64,000 nucleotides of DNA from Azospirillum halopraeferens DSM 3675 (GCF_000429625.1 NZ_AUCF01000031.1:1-64000), one strand, 5' to 3'; shown: positions 25,711 to 34,305, counted from the stretch's first letter. Numbers and translations are program-made. The notes: a model not told the origin generated them from the sequence alone.

Positions 25711-26555
25711 TGGCGGCGGAGCCCATCCCGTACCGGCTGCGCTGGCGCCCCGCCGGTGAACGGGCGGGGGCCCATCCGGGCTCGGGGGAGGGTGGCGAAG
25801 GCGCGTTCCGCCGCCATGTGCCGCTCCTGCGGCATCCCGACCCGCGCCGCGTCGACGTGCGGGAGACCGCGCGCAACCCGATGGGCGAGGTCATGGTGCG
25901 CCGGTACAGCCGGCGTGCCGCCATTACGGTCGCGGCGGCGGTCGACCTGTCCGGGTCCATGGGGTTCGCCGGCCGGGTGGACCGCATGGCCGTGGTGTCC
26001 GAGCTGTGCGCCACGCTTGCCGCATCGGCCGGCCGGATGGGTGACCGGTTCTGCCTGATCGGGTGCGATTCCACGGTGCGCGAGGATCTGTTCCTGCCGC
26101 CGACCCACCGCCGCGGTGTCGAAGCCGAGGTGTACGACCGGCTGATGACGGCGCAGCCCCGCGGGGCCGGCACCGACGGCCTGGCGCTGGTGGCCGGGCG
26201 GCTGCCGGCGCAACGCTGTCTGGTCGTGCTCATCTCCGATTTCCTGTTGCCGATGGAGCGCATCGTCGCCGTGATGGACGGGCTGTGGCGCCATGACGTG
26301 CTGCCCGTCGTCCTGCACGACCGGGGCGAGGACGAAGACCTGCCGGCGTTCGGCCTGGTGACGCTGCGTGATGCGGAGACCGGACGCCGGCGTCTGACCC
26401 TCATGCGGCCGGCTCTGCGCGCCGAATGGAGCCGCCGTGCCGCGGCGCGGCGCGGCGCGCTCGACCGTCTGTTCCTCGCCCGCGGCCGCGCTCCCTTCCA
26501 TCTCGTCGACGGCCTCGACCGCGATGCCCTCGCCGGGCATCTGCTCGCGGGATGA
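25707..26555 (+). CDS. mxaS: MxaS, von Willebrand-type/DUF58 accessory protein
   Basis: The 282-residue product is soluble and shows the DUF58-like start common to MoxR partners: RRHVPLLRHPDPRRVDVRET and VMVRRYSRRAAITVAAAVDL. This is followed by the metal-dependent adhesion (MIDAS) motif DLSGSMG. Later blocks include QRCLVVLISDFLLPMERIVA and LPVVLHDRGEDEDLPAFGLV. MxaS is part of the mxaRSACKL group reported to be needed for Ca insertion or assembly of MxaFI. Start and stop overlap mxaR and the mxaA region by ATGA, implying coupled translation. Confidence 0.9.
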   Translation: MMAAEPIPYRLRWRPAGERAGAHPGSGEGGEGAFRRHVPLLRHPDPRRVDVRETARNPMGEVMVRRYSRRAAITVAAAVDLSGSMGFAGRVDRMAVVSELCATLAASAGRMGDRFCLIGCDSTVREDLFLPPTHRRGVEAEVYDRLMTAQPRGAGTDGLALVAGRLPAQRCLVVLISDFLLPMERIVAVMDGLWRHDVLPVVLHDRGEDEDLPAFGLVTLRDAETGRRRLTLMRPALRAEWSRRAAARRGALDRLFLARGRAPFHLVDGLDRDALAGHLLAG

Positions 26556-26563
26556 GGGCCGCC

Positions 26564-27499
26564 ATGCGCACACCCGCCGCCCTTGTCCCGGCCCTGGCCC
26601 TCATCCTGCTGGTCGCCGCACCGGCCGCTGCCGCGGCCGGCGTGCGGTCGGTCACGCTGGCCGGTCCCCGGCCGTTCGGCCTGTTCATCGGCGATGCGAT
26701 CCTCCTGGAGGCGGACATCGTCGCCGACCCCGGGTTCCGGGTGATGACGGCGTCCCTGCCGCGGCCCGGACCGGTGACGTACTGGCTCGACCTGCGGTCG
26801 GTCGCGGTGGAGGACGGCGGGGTGCGCGACGGCGCCGGACACCACCGCGTGCGCCTGGAGTACCAGACCTTCTACGCCCCGCTGGAGCCGCGGGCGCTGG
26901 ACATCCCCTCCCTGACCCTGACCCTGAACGATGGCGCACGCTCCGCCGAGGCGGTGATCCCGGCCTGGACCTTCCTGACCTCGCCCCTGCGCGAGCTTCG
27001 CTCCGGCGCCGGCGGCGATGGCGGCGGCCCGTATCTGCGCCCGGACGTCCCGCCCCGACCGGTTGACGGGACGGTCGGGATGCTCGCCGCCGCCGGCTCG
27101 GGGACGGCCTTGCCGCTGCTGCTTGCCCTCAACGCCTGGCATCGCGGCTGGTGGCCGTTCCGCGCCCGTGCCCGGCGGCCCTTCATGCGCGCCCTGCGGG
27201 TCGCCCGGCTGGACCTGCAGATGACCGGCGACGCGGGCGCCTACCGCGCGGCGCTGCTCGCCTTCCACCGCGCCTTCGATGCCGCCGCCGGCCGGCGGGT
27301 TCTGGGTGACGACGTTCCCGTCCTCCTCGACGCGGTCCCGGCGTTCCGTCCGCTGCGCGCCGACATCGAACGGTTCTTCGAGGCGTCGCGGCTGGCCTTC
27401 TTCGGTGCCGACACCGCGGCCGCCATCGATCGCCTGCCGCCCGCCGCCCTGCTGGCCCTGGGGCGGCGTCTGACGGCCGCCGAGAGGGAGGCGGGATGA
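26564..27499 (+). CDS. mxaA: MxaA, periplasmic/membrane assembly protein
   Basis: The 311-residue product starts MRTPAALVPALALILLVAAP with an AAAAAG cleavage region, exporting the first domain. A beta-rich segment (GDAILLEADIVADPGFRVMT) precedes a single membrane helix at about residues 165-185. The cytoplasmic tail (FRARARRPFMRALRVARLDL to the end) is helical. MxaA is reported in methylotrophs as necessary for calcium incorporation into methanol dehydrogenase. I chose ATG 26564, with TGAGGG 5 nt upstream; ATG 26552 overlaps the mxaS stop and would add four residues. The end overlaps mxaC by ATGA. Confidence 0.86.
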   Translation: MRTPAALVPALALILLVAAPAAAAAGVRSVTLAGPRPFGLFIGDAILLEADIVADPGFRVMTASLPRPGPVTYWLDLRSVAVEDGGVRDGAGHHRVRLEYQTFYAPLEPRALDIPSLTLTLNDGARSAEAVIPAWTFLTSPLRELRSGAGGDGGGPYLRPDVPPRPVDGTVGMLAAAGSGTALPLLLALNAWHRGWWPFRARARRPFMRALRVARLDLQMTGDAGAYRAALLAFHRAFDAAAGRRVLGDDVPVLLDAVPAFRPLRADIERFFEASRLAFFGADTAAAIDRLPPAALLALGRRLTAAEREAG

Positions 27500-28494
27500 C
27501 CCTGGCCGTCGACACCCCCGCCGTGCTGCTTCTGGCGCCGCTGGCCCTGCTGCCGGCGCTGGTCCTGCCGTTCGCCGCGGCCGACCATCCGTCGCTGACG
27601 GAAGTGCCGCCCGACCGTGTGTCGCTGGCCGTCGACGCGGGTTTGCGCCTGGTGGCGGTGGTGGCGCTGGCCTCGCTCGTCCTCGCCCTGGCCGGGCTGC
27701 ACCGGCTGGCCGGCAGCGTCGAGCGCGAGGGGCGCGGCGCGGAGATCGTCCTGCTGCTGGACCGCAGCGCCAGCATGGACAACAGTTTTGCCGGCCGCCG
27801 TCCGGGCGGCGACGAGGAATCGAAGTCGGCCGCCGCCCGGCGCCTGCTGCTGCAATTCCTGGAGCGCCGGCCGCACGACCGCATCGGCGTGGCCGCATTT
27901 TCCACCGCGCCCATGCCGGTGCTGCCGGTCACCGATCATCACGAGGCGTTGCGCGCGGCGGTTCACGCCATCGACCGGCCCGGCCTGGCCCACACCGACG
28001 TCGGCCGCGGGCTGGCCCTTGCCTTCTCCATGGCGGAGGGGGCGACGCCGGGGTCCGCGCCGGCGGTGGTGCTGGTGTCCGACGGTGCGGCCGTCATCGA
28101 CCGCCGCGTCCAGGACGCCCTGCGCGACGCCGCGGCGCGCACGCCGGTCCACCTCTATTGGCTGTACCTGCGCACGCAGGGCAGCCGCGGCATCTTCGGC
28201 GAGCCGCAGCAGCCGGGCGAGGACACGCCGCAGGCCATGCCGGAACGCCACCTTCACCGCTTCCTCGGGACGCTGGGCATCCCCTACCGCGCCTTCGAGG
28301 CCACCGGTGCCCTGGCGGTGGAGACCGCCATCGAGGCCATCGCCACGCTGGAGACCCGCCCCATCCGCTACCGCGAGCCGGTGCCCCGCCGCGATCTCGC
28401 CGGTCCCGCCTACGCCACGGCCGCCGCCGGCGTCCTCCTTCTGCTGCTCGCCAAGCTGGCCGAGCGCCGGCCGCGGAGGGCCGCACGGCCATGA
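27496..28494 (+). CDS. mxaC: MxaC, membrane-anchored von Willebrand factor A protein
   Basis: The 332-residue product has membrane helices at about residues 8-28 and 55-70, a von Willebrand A domain with an intact MIDAS motif (LLLDRSASMD), and a C-terminal helix ATAAAGVLLLLLAKLAE. The layout matches BatA-like proteins found next to MoxR ATPases, with the A domain facing the periplasm. In the mxa system MxaC works with MxaA, MxaK and MxaL in calcium insertion. It is coupled to both neighbours by 4-nt overlaps. Confidence 0.9.
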   Translation: MTLAVDTPAVLLLAPLALLPALVLPFAAADHPSLTEVPPDRVSLAVDAGLRLVAVVALASLVLALAGLHRLAGSVEREGRGAEIVLLLDRSASMDNSFAGRRPGGDEESKSAAARRLLLQFLERRPHDRIGVAAFSTAPMPVLPVTDHHEALRAAVHAIDRPGLAHTDVGRGLALAFSMAEGATPGSAPAVVLVSDGAAVIDRRVQDALRDAAARTPVHLYWLYLRTQGSRGIFGEPQQPGEDTPQAMPERHLHRFLGTLGIPYRAFEATGALAVETAIEAIATLETRPIRYREPVPRRDLAGPAYATAAAGVLLLLLAKLAERRPRRAARP

Positions 28495-29063
28495 CCACCG
28501 GACCACTCCGCTTTCCCGGCCGGTCGGCCGTGCTCCGGCTGCTCCTCGCCGCGGCGGCCGCCCTGCTGGTCCTGTCGCTGGTGATGGTGCTGCGCGACGT
28601 CCGCGACAACCGTCTGATCGGCGGCCTTGCGGCGGGTCGGGACCTGGCCGTCGGGGACACCGCCGTGCCGGAGGTGCGCTTCGCGCGCGCCCATTTCCTG
28701 ATGCAGCGCGACCGCCTCGACGAAGCCCGCGCCGAGGTCGAGCGCATCTCGGCCGCGGACGCCGCGGCGGTGCGCGCCGCGGCGCTGTACGATCTCGCCA
28801 ACGCCGGCCTGCGCGCGGCGCTGGAGCACCTGGAGGCGGGCCGGATCGACCCGGCCACGGCGCTGATCCGCATCGCCAAGGACGATTACCGCCGGGCACT
28901 GGCTCTGGACCCGGGGTTCTGGGATGCCAAGCACAACCTCGACGTCGCCATGCGCCTGGTGCGGGATTTCCCGGAGGTCGGGTCGGGGGAGGACGAGCAG
29001 CGGCCCGACACGGCGAAGCCCCTGTGGACCGACCTTCCCGGTCTGCCGCGGGGGCTGCCGTGA
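28491..29063 (+). CDS. mxaK: MxaK, membrane-anchored tetratricopeptide-like protein
   Basis: The 190-residue product has one membrane helix at about residues 17-35 (LLLAAAAALLVLSLVMVLRD). Helical, TPR-like repeats follow: ARAHFLMQRDRLDEARAEVE, ALYDLANAGLRAALEHLEAG and RALALDPGFWDAKHNLDVAM. The last is typical of a TPR turn. BatB/BatC-like proteins in MoxR operons have the same layout. MxaK belongs to the assembly set for Ca-containing methanol dehydrogenase. Overlaps mxaC and mxaL by 4 nt each. Confidence 0.88.
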   Translation: MTTGPLRFPGRSAVLRLLLAAAAALLVLSLVMVLRDVRDNRLIGGLAAGRDLAVGDTAVPEVRFARAHFLMQRDRLDEARAEVERISAADAAAVRAAALYDLANAGLRAALEHLEAGRIDPATALIRIAKDDYRRALALDPGFWDAKHNLDVAMRLVRDFPEVGSGEDEQRPDTAKPLWTDLPGLPRGLP

Positions 29064-30052
29064 CGGCCGGGCCGCCGCGCGACCTGCGCCTGTGGCTGCT
29101 GGTTGCGGCGATGCTCGCCCTGCTGGCCGCTCTGGCCGGTCCCACCGCCGCGGTGTCCCGACCGGCCTACGACCTGCTGCTGGTCGTCGACATCACCGGC
29201 AGCATGAACGCCCGCGACGGCACGGTGAACGGCCGGCCGGCGAGCCGCCTCGACGCGGCCCGGGCGGCCCTGCGCACGCTGGTGGCGCGGTTGCCCTGCG
29301 GCTCCCGGGCGGGGCTCGGCGTCTTCACCGAGCGGCGCAGCTTCCTGCTGTTCGAGCCGGTGGAGACCTGCGCCAACTTCGCCCCGATCGACGGCGCCAT
29401 CGCCGCCCTGCACTGGCGCATGGCCTGGGAAGGTGACAGCCGCATCGCCTCCGGCGTGGACAGCGCCCTGGCTCTGGCGCAGGAGCTGGGCGCCAGCCTG
29501 GTGTTCCTGACCGACGGGCACGAGGCACCGCCCCTGCCGGCCTCCGGACCGCCGGCATTCGACGCCGAAGCGGGGGCCGTGAGCGGGATCCTCGTCGGGG
29601 TCGGCGGCACCGTTCCGGTGCCGATCCCGCGCTTCGACGACCGGGGGCGCGAGATCGGGTTCGTCCGGGCGGAGGACGTGCCCCATGAATCGCGCGTCGG
29701 TCCGCCGCCGGCCGACGCCTCCGGGCGCCCCGGCTGGCACCCCCGCAACGCCCCCTGGGGGGCGGTTCCCGAGGCCGGGACCGAGCACCTGACCGAGGTC
29801 CGCGAGAGCCATCTCCGGGATCTGGCGCAGCGCACCGGCCTGGGCTACGCGCTCCTCACCGGCGTCGACGCGCTGGAGGCGGCGGTGCGGGACACCGCGG
29901 CGGTGCGCCCGATCGCCGCCGCCGTCGACCTGCGCCCCGTTCCCGCCGCCGGGGCCCTGCTGGCTCTGCTCGCCCTCTACGGCGTGGTGCCGCTGATGGA
30001 GCGCCGCCGCCGATCCCGCCGCCATGCCCCCCGCCGATCCCCCACCGCCTGA
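29060..30052 (+). CDS. mxaL: MxaL, membrane-anchored von Willebrand factor A protein
   Basis: The 330-residue product has an N-terminal membrane helix (LWLLVAAMLALLAALAG) and a von Willebrand A domain with MIDAS DITGSMN, where Thr replaces the first Ser. LVFLTDGHEAPPLP follows in the A domain, and a C-terminal helix at about 290-310 precedes a basic tail. It is BatB-like and pairs with MxaC, the other A-domain protein of the operon. The start is a GTG overlapping the mxaK stop (GTGA). No Shine-Dalgarno is needed if translation is coupled. Confidence 0.9.
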   Translation: MTAGPPRDLRLWLLVAAMLALLAALAGPTAAVSRPAYDLLLVVDITGSMNARDGTVNGRPASRLDAARAALRTLVARLPCGSRAGLGVFTERRSFLLFEPVETCANFAPIDGAIAALHWRMAWEGDSRIASGVDSALALAQELGASLVFLTDGHEAPPLPASGPPAFDAEAGAVSGILVGVGGTVPVPIPRFDDRGREIGFVRAEDVPHESRVGPPPADASGRPGWHPRNAPWGAVPEAGTEHLTEVRESHLRDLAQRTGLGYALLTGVDALEAAVRDTAAVRPIAAAVDLRPVPAAGALLALLALYGVVPLMERRRRSRRHAPRRSPTA

Positions 30053-30063
30053 AGGACCCGCCG

Positions 30064-30594
30064 ATGCCGATCCGTGTTCTTGCCGTGATTGCCCTCCTCC
30101 TCCTGCCGGCGTCCCCGGCCTCGGCCCACGGACCGACGCCGCAGAAGGCCGAGGAGACCGTCACCATCGCCGCCCCGCCCGACGCGGTGTGGGCGGTCGT
30201 GGCCGACTTCGCCGGGCTGGCGTCCTGGCACCCGATGGTGACCGACTGTGCGGCGGACAGCGCCGCCGACGGCGGCCTGCGCCGGACCCTGACCATCAAC
30301 GGCGGCGGGCTGGTGGAAAGCCTGGACGATCGCGACGCGGCCGCGCGCCGCCTCTCCTACCGGCTGCTCAGGGAGGACGTGAGCGTCCTTCCCGTCAGCT
30401 TCTATTCCGCCACCATCAGCGTCGACCCCGCCGGCGGCGGGGGCAGCACCGTCGTGTGGTCGGGGCGGTTCTACCGCGGGGACACCGGCAACTACCCGAC
30501 GGAAGACATGGACGACAACGCCGCGCGGACGGCGATGACGGCGTTCTTCCGCACCGGCCTCGACGGTCTGAAGGCGTTCCTGGAGACGCGCTGA
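30064..30594 (+). CDS. mxaD: MxaD, periplasmic SRPBCC-fold protein
   Basis: The 176-residue product has a signal peptide (VLAVIALLLLPASPASAHGP) and a START/SRPBCC-like domain: ETVTIAAPPDAVWAVVADFA, SWHPMVTDCAADSAADGGLR and a long C-terminal helix TAMTAFFRTGLDGLKAFLET. MxaD of Methylobacterium is a periplasmic 17-kDa protein proposed to help electron transfer between methanol dehydrogenase and cytochrome cL. It closes the cluster 11 nt after mxaL. mxaE, mxaH and mxaB are not present downstream. Confidence 0.9.
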   Translation: MPIRVLAVIALLLLPASPASAHGPTPQKAEETVTIAAPPDAVWAVVADFAGLASWHPMVTDCAADSAADGGLRRTLTINGGGLVESLDDRDAAARRLSYRLLREDVSVLPVSFYSATISVDPAGGGGSTVVWSGRFYRGDTGNYPTEDMDDNAARTAMTAFFRTGLDGLKAFLETR

Positions 30595-30692
30595 CGCCGG
30601 TCGCCCGGCGGATGCTCTTCGGGCCGTGCGGTGGCGTATGGTCTGCGCTATGCTTCGCGGGGCCAACACATCCGCATCGGGAAGGGTATCGC

Positions 30693-31166
30693 ATGAACAC
30701 TGAACCGGCCGTCTCCGGGGCCGACCTGGAAGCGCTGATCCGCGAGGGTGTGCCGCTGGTGGGCAACTTCGGGATCGTCATCGACGAGCTGGCGGCCGGG
30801 CGGGTGCGCATGCGCATGCCCTACCAGGACGATTTCGTGCGGCCCGGCGGCACCGTCACCGGGCCCGCCATGTTCGGCCTGGCCGACGTGGCCCTGTACG
30901 CCGCCGTGCTGTCCCTGATCGGCCGGGTGGAACTGGCGGTCACCACCTCCATGACCATCAACTTCCTGCGCCGCCCGGCGCCGGTGGCGCTGCTGTGCGA
31001 GGCGCGCGTGCTGAAGCTGGGCAAGCGGCTGGCCTATGGCGAGATCCTGCTGTTCTCCGAGGGCTCCGACGAGCCCGTCGCCCACGCCACCGGCACCTAT
31101 TCGATTCCGCCCCATGACCCCGTCCGGGTCACGGTACCCGGTTACCATGATCCGGCGGCGGAGTGA
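30693..31166 (+). CDS. PaaI-like hotdog thioesterase
   Basis: This 157-residue cytosolic protein has the hotdog fold of acyl-CoA thioesterases of the PaaI/YbgC-related type. It shows MRMPYQDDFVRPGGTVTGPA, a central helix with MFGLADVALYAAVLSLIG, the strand AVTTSMTINFLRRPAP and KRLAYGEILLFSEGSDEPVA. In this family the Asp or Glu of the central helix is catalytic; here ADVAL carries Asp. The physiological thioester is unknown. GGGAAGGG lies 6 nt upstream of the ATG. It is separated from mxaD by 98 nt and is probably not part of methanol oxidation. Confidence 0.86.
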   Translation: MNTEPAVSGADLEALIREGVPLVGNFGIVIDELAAGRVRMRMPYQDDFVRPGGTVTGPAMFGLADVALYAAVLSLIGRVELAVTTSMTINFLRRPAPVALLCEARVLKLGKRLAYGEILLFSEGSDEPVAHATGTYSIPPHDPVRVTVPGYHDPAAE

Positions 31167-31252
31167 AAAACGCAATGGAATCAGCGGGTTTCTAGCAACG
31201 GTACTATGATACCGTAATCGCAACGCCTTGAAATGGATTGCGTATTTTCCGG

Positions 31253-31281
31253 TTGACAAGCCCATGGCCGGACCGTACAAA
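31253..31281 (+). promoter_or_regulatory. Sigma-70 promoter for rplM-rpsI
   Basis: A perfect -35 box TTGACA (31253-31258) and a -10 box TACAAA (31276-31281) are separated by 17 nt. Transcription would start near 31288, leaving a leader of about 60 nt before rplM. A small palindrome, ACGGTA at 31198-31203 with TACCGT at 31210-31215, lies upstream. Confidence 0.8.
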
Positions 31282-31349
31282 GCCGGCCGCTTCGGCGCCG
31301 CGGGATCCGGCGGTCCGCCGATCCACGATTCACGCGAACGAGTGTGGCG

Positions 31350-31814
31350 ATGAAGACCTTCAATCTGAAGCCGACCGATATCGACAAGAAGTGGTACGTC
31401 GTCGACGCCGACGGCGTCGTTCTCGGCCGGCTCGCCAGCATCCTGGCGAACATGTTGCGCGGCAAGCACAAGCCGACCTACACCCCCCACATGGACTGCG
31501 GCGACCACATCGTCGTGGTCAACGCCGAGAAGGTGAAGCTGACCGGCAACAAGCGCCGCGACGACGTCTTCTACTGGCACACCGGCTATCCCGGCGGCAT
31601 CAAGGGGCGCTCCAAGGGCCAGATCCTCGACGGCCGCTATCCGGAGCGCGTCATCATGAAGGCGGTGGAGCGCATGGTGCCGCGCGGCCCGCTGGGCCGT
31701 CGCCAGATGACCCACCTGAAGGTCTACAAGGGCCCCGCCCACCCGCACGAGGCGCAGCAGCCCACCGTGTTCGACATCGCCGCGATGAACCCGAAGAACA
31801 AGCGGAGCGCGTAA
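31350..31814 (+). CDS. rplM: 50S ribosomal protein L13
   Basis: L13 is an early-assembly protein of the large ribosomal subunit. The 154-residue product matches end to end: MKTFNLKPTDIDKKWYVVDA, GVVLGRLASILANMLRGKHK, PHMDCGDHIVVVNAEKVKLT and RMVPRGPLGRRQMTHLKVYK. I chose ATG 31350 because L13 proteins usually begin MKTF; a GTG 6 nt upstream is in frame. It is followed 4 nt later by rpsI, the standard arrangement. Confidence 0.97.
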   Translation: MKTFNLKPTDIDKKWYVVDADGVVLGRLASILANMLRGKHKPTYTPHMDCGDHIVVVNAEKVKLTGNKRRDDVFYWHTGYPGGIKGRSKGQILDGRYPERVIMKAVERMVPRGPLGRRQMTHLKVYKGPAHPHEAQQPTVFDIAAMNPKNKRSA

Positions 31815-31818
31815 TTCC

Positions 31819-32304
31819 ATGGCTCAGGTCACCACCACGCTTTCCAGCCTGAAGGATCTGCAGGCTGCCGGCACCGAGTCCGCGCCCGCCGACACCTCCG
31901 CGCCGAAGCTGGACAAGTTCGGCCGTGCGTACGCCACCGGCAAGCGCAAGGACGCCGTTGCCCGCGTGTGGATCAAGCCCGGCAGCGGCAAGATCAGCAT
32001 CAACGGCCGCGACATCGAGGTCTATTTCGCCCGTCCGGTGCTGCGCATGATGATCAACCAGCCGTTCGGCCTGGTCGATCGCGCCGGCCAGTTCGACGTG
32101 CTGTGCACCGTCGCCGGCGGCGGCCTGTCGGGCCAGGCCGGTGCCGTCCGCCACGGCATCTCCAAGGCGCTGACCTACTTCGAGCCGGCCCTGCGGCCGC
32201 CGCTGAAGGCCGCCGGGTTCCTCACCCGCGACGCCCGCGTCGTGGAGCGCAAGAAGTACGGCCGCGCCAAGGCCCGCCGCAGCTTCCAGTTCTCCAAGCG
32301 CTAA
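31819..32304 (+). CDS. rpsI: 30S ribosomal protein S9
   Basis: S9 reaches the decoding-site tRNA with its C-terminal tail. The 161-residue product has the S9 core (GRAYATGKRKDAVARVWIKP, GSGKISINGRDIEVYFARPV, FDVLCTVAGGGLSGQAGAVR) and the canonical end RRSFQFSKR. The N-terminal extension of about 32 residues before the core is longer than in E. coli and common in alphaproteobacteria. It is cotranscribed with rplM. Confidence 0.97.
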   Translation: MAQVTTTLSSLKDLQAAGTESAPADTSAPKLDKFGRAYATGKRKDAVARVWIKPGSGKISINGRDIEVYFARPVLRMMINQPFGLVDRAGQFDVLCTVAGGGLSGQAGAVRHGISKALTYFEPALRPPLKAAGFLTRDARVVERKKYGRAKARRSFQFSKR

Positions 32305-32338
32305 GCCCGCGCCGGCCCCGCAGGTCTTCGTCGAAAAG

Positions 32339-32371
32339 AAAGGGGCGTCCCGGGCGGGACGCCCCTTTTTT
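32339..32371 (+). terminator. Intrinsic terminator of rplM-rpsI
   Basis: AAAGGGGCGTCCC (32339-32351) pairs with GGGACGCCCCTTT (32356-32368) around GGGC and runs into a six-T tract. It is a textbook rho-independent terminator 35 nt after rpsI. Confidence 0.93.
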
Positions 32372-32421
32372 CGGTTACCGTCCAACAGGCAACGCACCCC
32401 GCGCGTCGAGAGGGAGTTTCC

Positions 32422-33474
32422 ATGGCCAACGACATCACCCCGATCCGCATCGGCATTCTCGGTGCCAGCGGCTACACCGGTGCCGAACTGGTGCGCCTGC
32501 TGCTGCGCCACCCCGCCGCCCGCCTCGACGTGCTGACCGCCGAGCGCCAGGCCGGCAAGCCGTTGGCCGAGGTGTTCCCCCATCTGGGTGGCCGCGGTCT
32601 GCCGGATCTGGTGAAGATCGAGGAGGTCCAGTGGGACAAGCTGGACGTGGTGTTCTGCGCGCTGCCCCATGGCACCACCCAGGAGATCGTCGCGGGCATT
32701 CCCACCAGCCTGCGCGTGGTCGACCTGTCGGCCGATTTCCGCCTGCACGACGTGGCCGAGTACGCCACCTGGTACGGGCATGAGCACCGGGCGCCCGAGC
32801 TGCAGACGCAGGTGGCCTACGGCCTGACGGAGCTGAACCGGCAGGGCGTGCGCAAGGCGCGCGTCGTCGCCAACCCCGGCTGCTATCCCACCTGCTCGCT
32901 GCTGCCCCTCGTGCCGCTGCTGCTGGAAGAGCTGATCGAGCCGGGCGGGATCGTCATCGACGCCAAGTCCGGCGTGTCCGGGGCCGGTCGCGATGCCAAG
33001 CAGGCGAACCTGTTCGCCGAGGTGTCGGAGGGCTTCAACGCTTACGGCGTCGGCCATCACCGCCACATGCCGGAGATCGAGCAGGAGCTGCGGCTGGCCG
33101 CCGGCCGGCCGGTCACCGTCTCCTTCACGCCGCACCTGGTGCCGATGAACCGCGGCATGATGGCAACCATCTACGTGCGCATGACCGACGGCACCAACGC
33201 CGATGACCTGCGCGACGCCCTGTCCCGCCGGTACGAGGGCGAGCCGTTCGTGCGCGTCGTCCCCGCCGGCGTCGCCCCGGCCACCCGGCACGTGCGCGGC
33301 TCCAACCAGTGCCTGATGGGGGTGTTCCCCGATCGCACGGCGCGCGGCGCCATCATCGTGTCGGTCATCGACAACCTGGTGAAGGGTGCCTCCGGCCAGG
33401 CGGTGCAGAACATGAACGTCATGATGGGCCTGGGCGAGACCATCGGCCTGGAGCAGGCCCCCCTGTTCCCGTAA
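32422..33474 (+). CDS. argC: N-acetyl-gamma-glutamyl-phosphate reductase
   Basis: This enzyme performs the third step of arginine synthesis, reducing N-acetylglutamyl phosphate with NADPH. The 350-residue product is type 1 ArgC. It has a dinucleotide loop GILGASGYTGAELVRLLLRH, VFCALPHGTTQEIV, VVDLSADFRLHD, and the catalytic Cys154 in NPGCYPTCSLL. A late VGHHRHMPEIEQELRLAAGR contains the active-site His. The ATG has GAGGGAG upstream. The gene stands alone behind the rpsI terminator. Confidence 0.97.
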   Translation: MANDITPIRIGILGASGYTGAELVRLLLRHPAARLDVLTAERQAGKPLAEVFPHLGGRGLPDLVKIEEVQWDKLDVVFCALPHGTTQEIVAGIPTSLRVVDLSADFRLHDVAEYATWYGHEHRAPELQTQVAYGLTELNRQGVRKARVVANPGCYPTCSLLPLVPLLLEELIEPGGIVIDAKSGVSGAGRDAKQANLFAEVSEGFNAYGVGHHRHMPEIEQELRLAAGRPVTVSFTPHLVPMNRGMMATIYVRMTDGTNADDLRDALSRRYEGEPFVRVVPAGVAPATRHVRGSNQCLMGVFPDRTARGAIIVSVIDNLVKGASGQAVQNMNVMMGLGETIGLEQAPLFP

Positions 33475-33494
33475 GGTGGCAGCGGTCCCCCGCG

Positions 33495-33514
33495 CCCGCC
33501 GCCGGGGCGGCGGG
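33495..33514 (+). promoter_or_regulatory. G/C-rich stem-loop between argC and the carbonic anhydrase-like gene
   Basis: CCCGCCGCC (33495-33503) and GGCGGCGGG (33506-33514) form a perfect 9-bp stem with almost no loop, about 20 nt after argC. No T run follows, so termination is uncertain. Confidence 0.4.
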
Positions 33515-33545
33515 GGGCCGTCAACCCGCGGCGGAGACTCCCCCC

Positions 33546-34064
33546 ATGTCCGGCGTGATCCTGCCCTTCCGCGGCGTGCGGCCGCGCATCGATCCCGCGG
33601 CTTTCGTGGCGCCCACCGCGGCGGTGGCCGGGGATGTGACCATCGGCCCGGACAGCAGCGTCTGGTTCGGCTGCACGCTGCGCGGCGACGTCAACGACAT
33701 CATCATCGGTGCGCGCAGCAACCTTCAGGACGGCACGGTGGTCCATGTCTCGTCCACGGGGCAGGGGACCTATGTGGGCGACGAGGTGACCGTCGGGCAC
33801 ATGGCGCTGCTGCACGCCTGCACGCTGGAGTCCGGCTGTTTCATCGGCATGAAGGCGTGCATTATGGACGGCGCGGTGGTGGAGTCCGGCGCCATGGTGG
33901 CCGCCGGCGCCCTGGTGACGCCGGGCAAGCGGGTGAAGGCCGGGGAGCTGTGGGCCGGCGCGCCGGCCCGCTTCGTGCGCATGGTGAGCGCGGCCGAGCG
34001 GGCGGAGTTCGCCCGGCTGAGCGCCCTGTACGTCGATCTCGCCCGCGAATACGGGGGCTGCTAA
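33546..34064 (+). CDS. Gamma carbonic anhydrase family protein
   Basis: The 172-residue product is a left-handed beta-helix of hexapeptide repeats, as in PaaY/YrdA/gamma carbonic anhydrases. The three metal-binding His are in place at 67, 85 and 90 (VVHVSST and VGHMALLHACTL). Other parts are SVWFGCTLRGDVNDIIIGAR and LWAGAPARFVRMVSAAERAE. It may hydrate CO2 or be a structural relative without that activity. The start has a GGAG site 7 nt upstream. It lies 71 nt after argC on the same strand. Confidence 0.9.
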   Translation: MSGVILPFRGVRPRIDPAAFVAPTAAVAGDVTIGPDSSVWFGCTLRGDVNDIIIGARSNLQDGTVVHVSSTGQGTYVGDEVTVGHMALLHACTLESGCFIGMKACIMDGAVVESGAMVAAGALVTPGKRVKAGELWAGAPARFVRMVSAAERAEFARLSALYVDLAREYGGC

Positions 34065-34305
34065 TACCTCCGGACGGGTGTGCCCAGCCGAACGGAGGAG
34101 CGGTCTAAGCGTCACCTGTGCCGTGGCTGTGCCCAAGCGGAGAGCCCGTTAGGGCTTCCGTACGATAGGCAGGAACGATTTCAACCCCCACTTTGTTTCG
34201 GGATCGCGGTCGAAGGTGGCACCGGCGGTGTCGCCACGGGAGACCTGCGGCTTGCCGCCGGCCGCGCGCATCGAGACGCTGAGGGATTGCGGAGGGAAAA
34301 GACTG

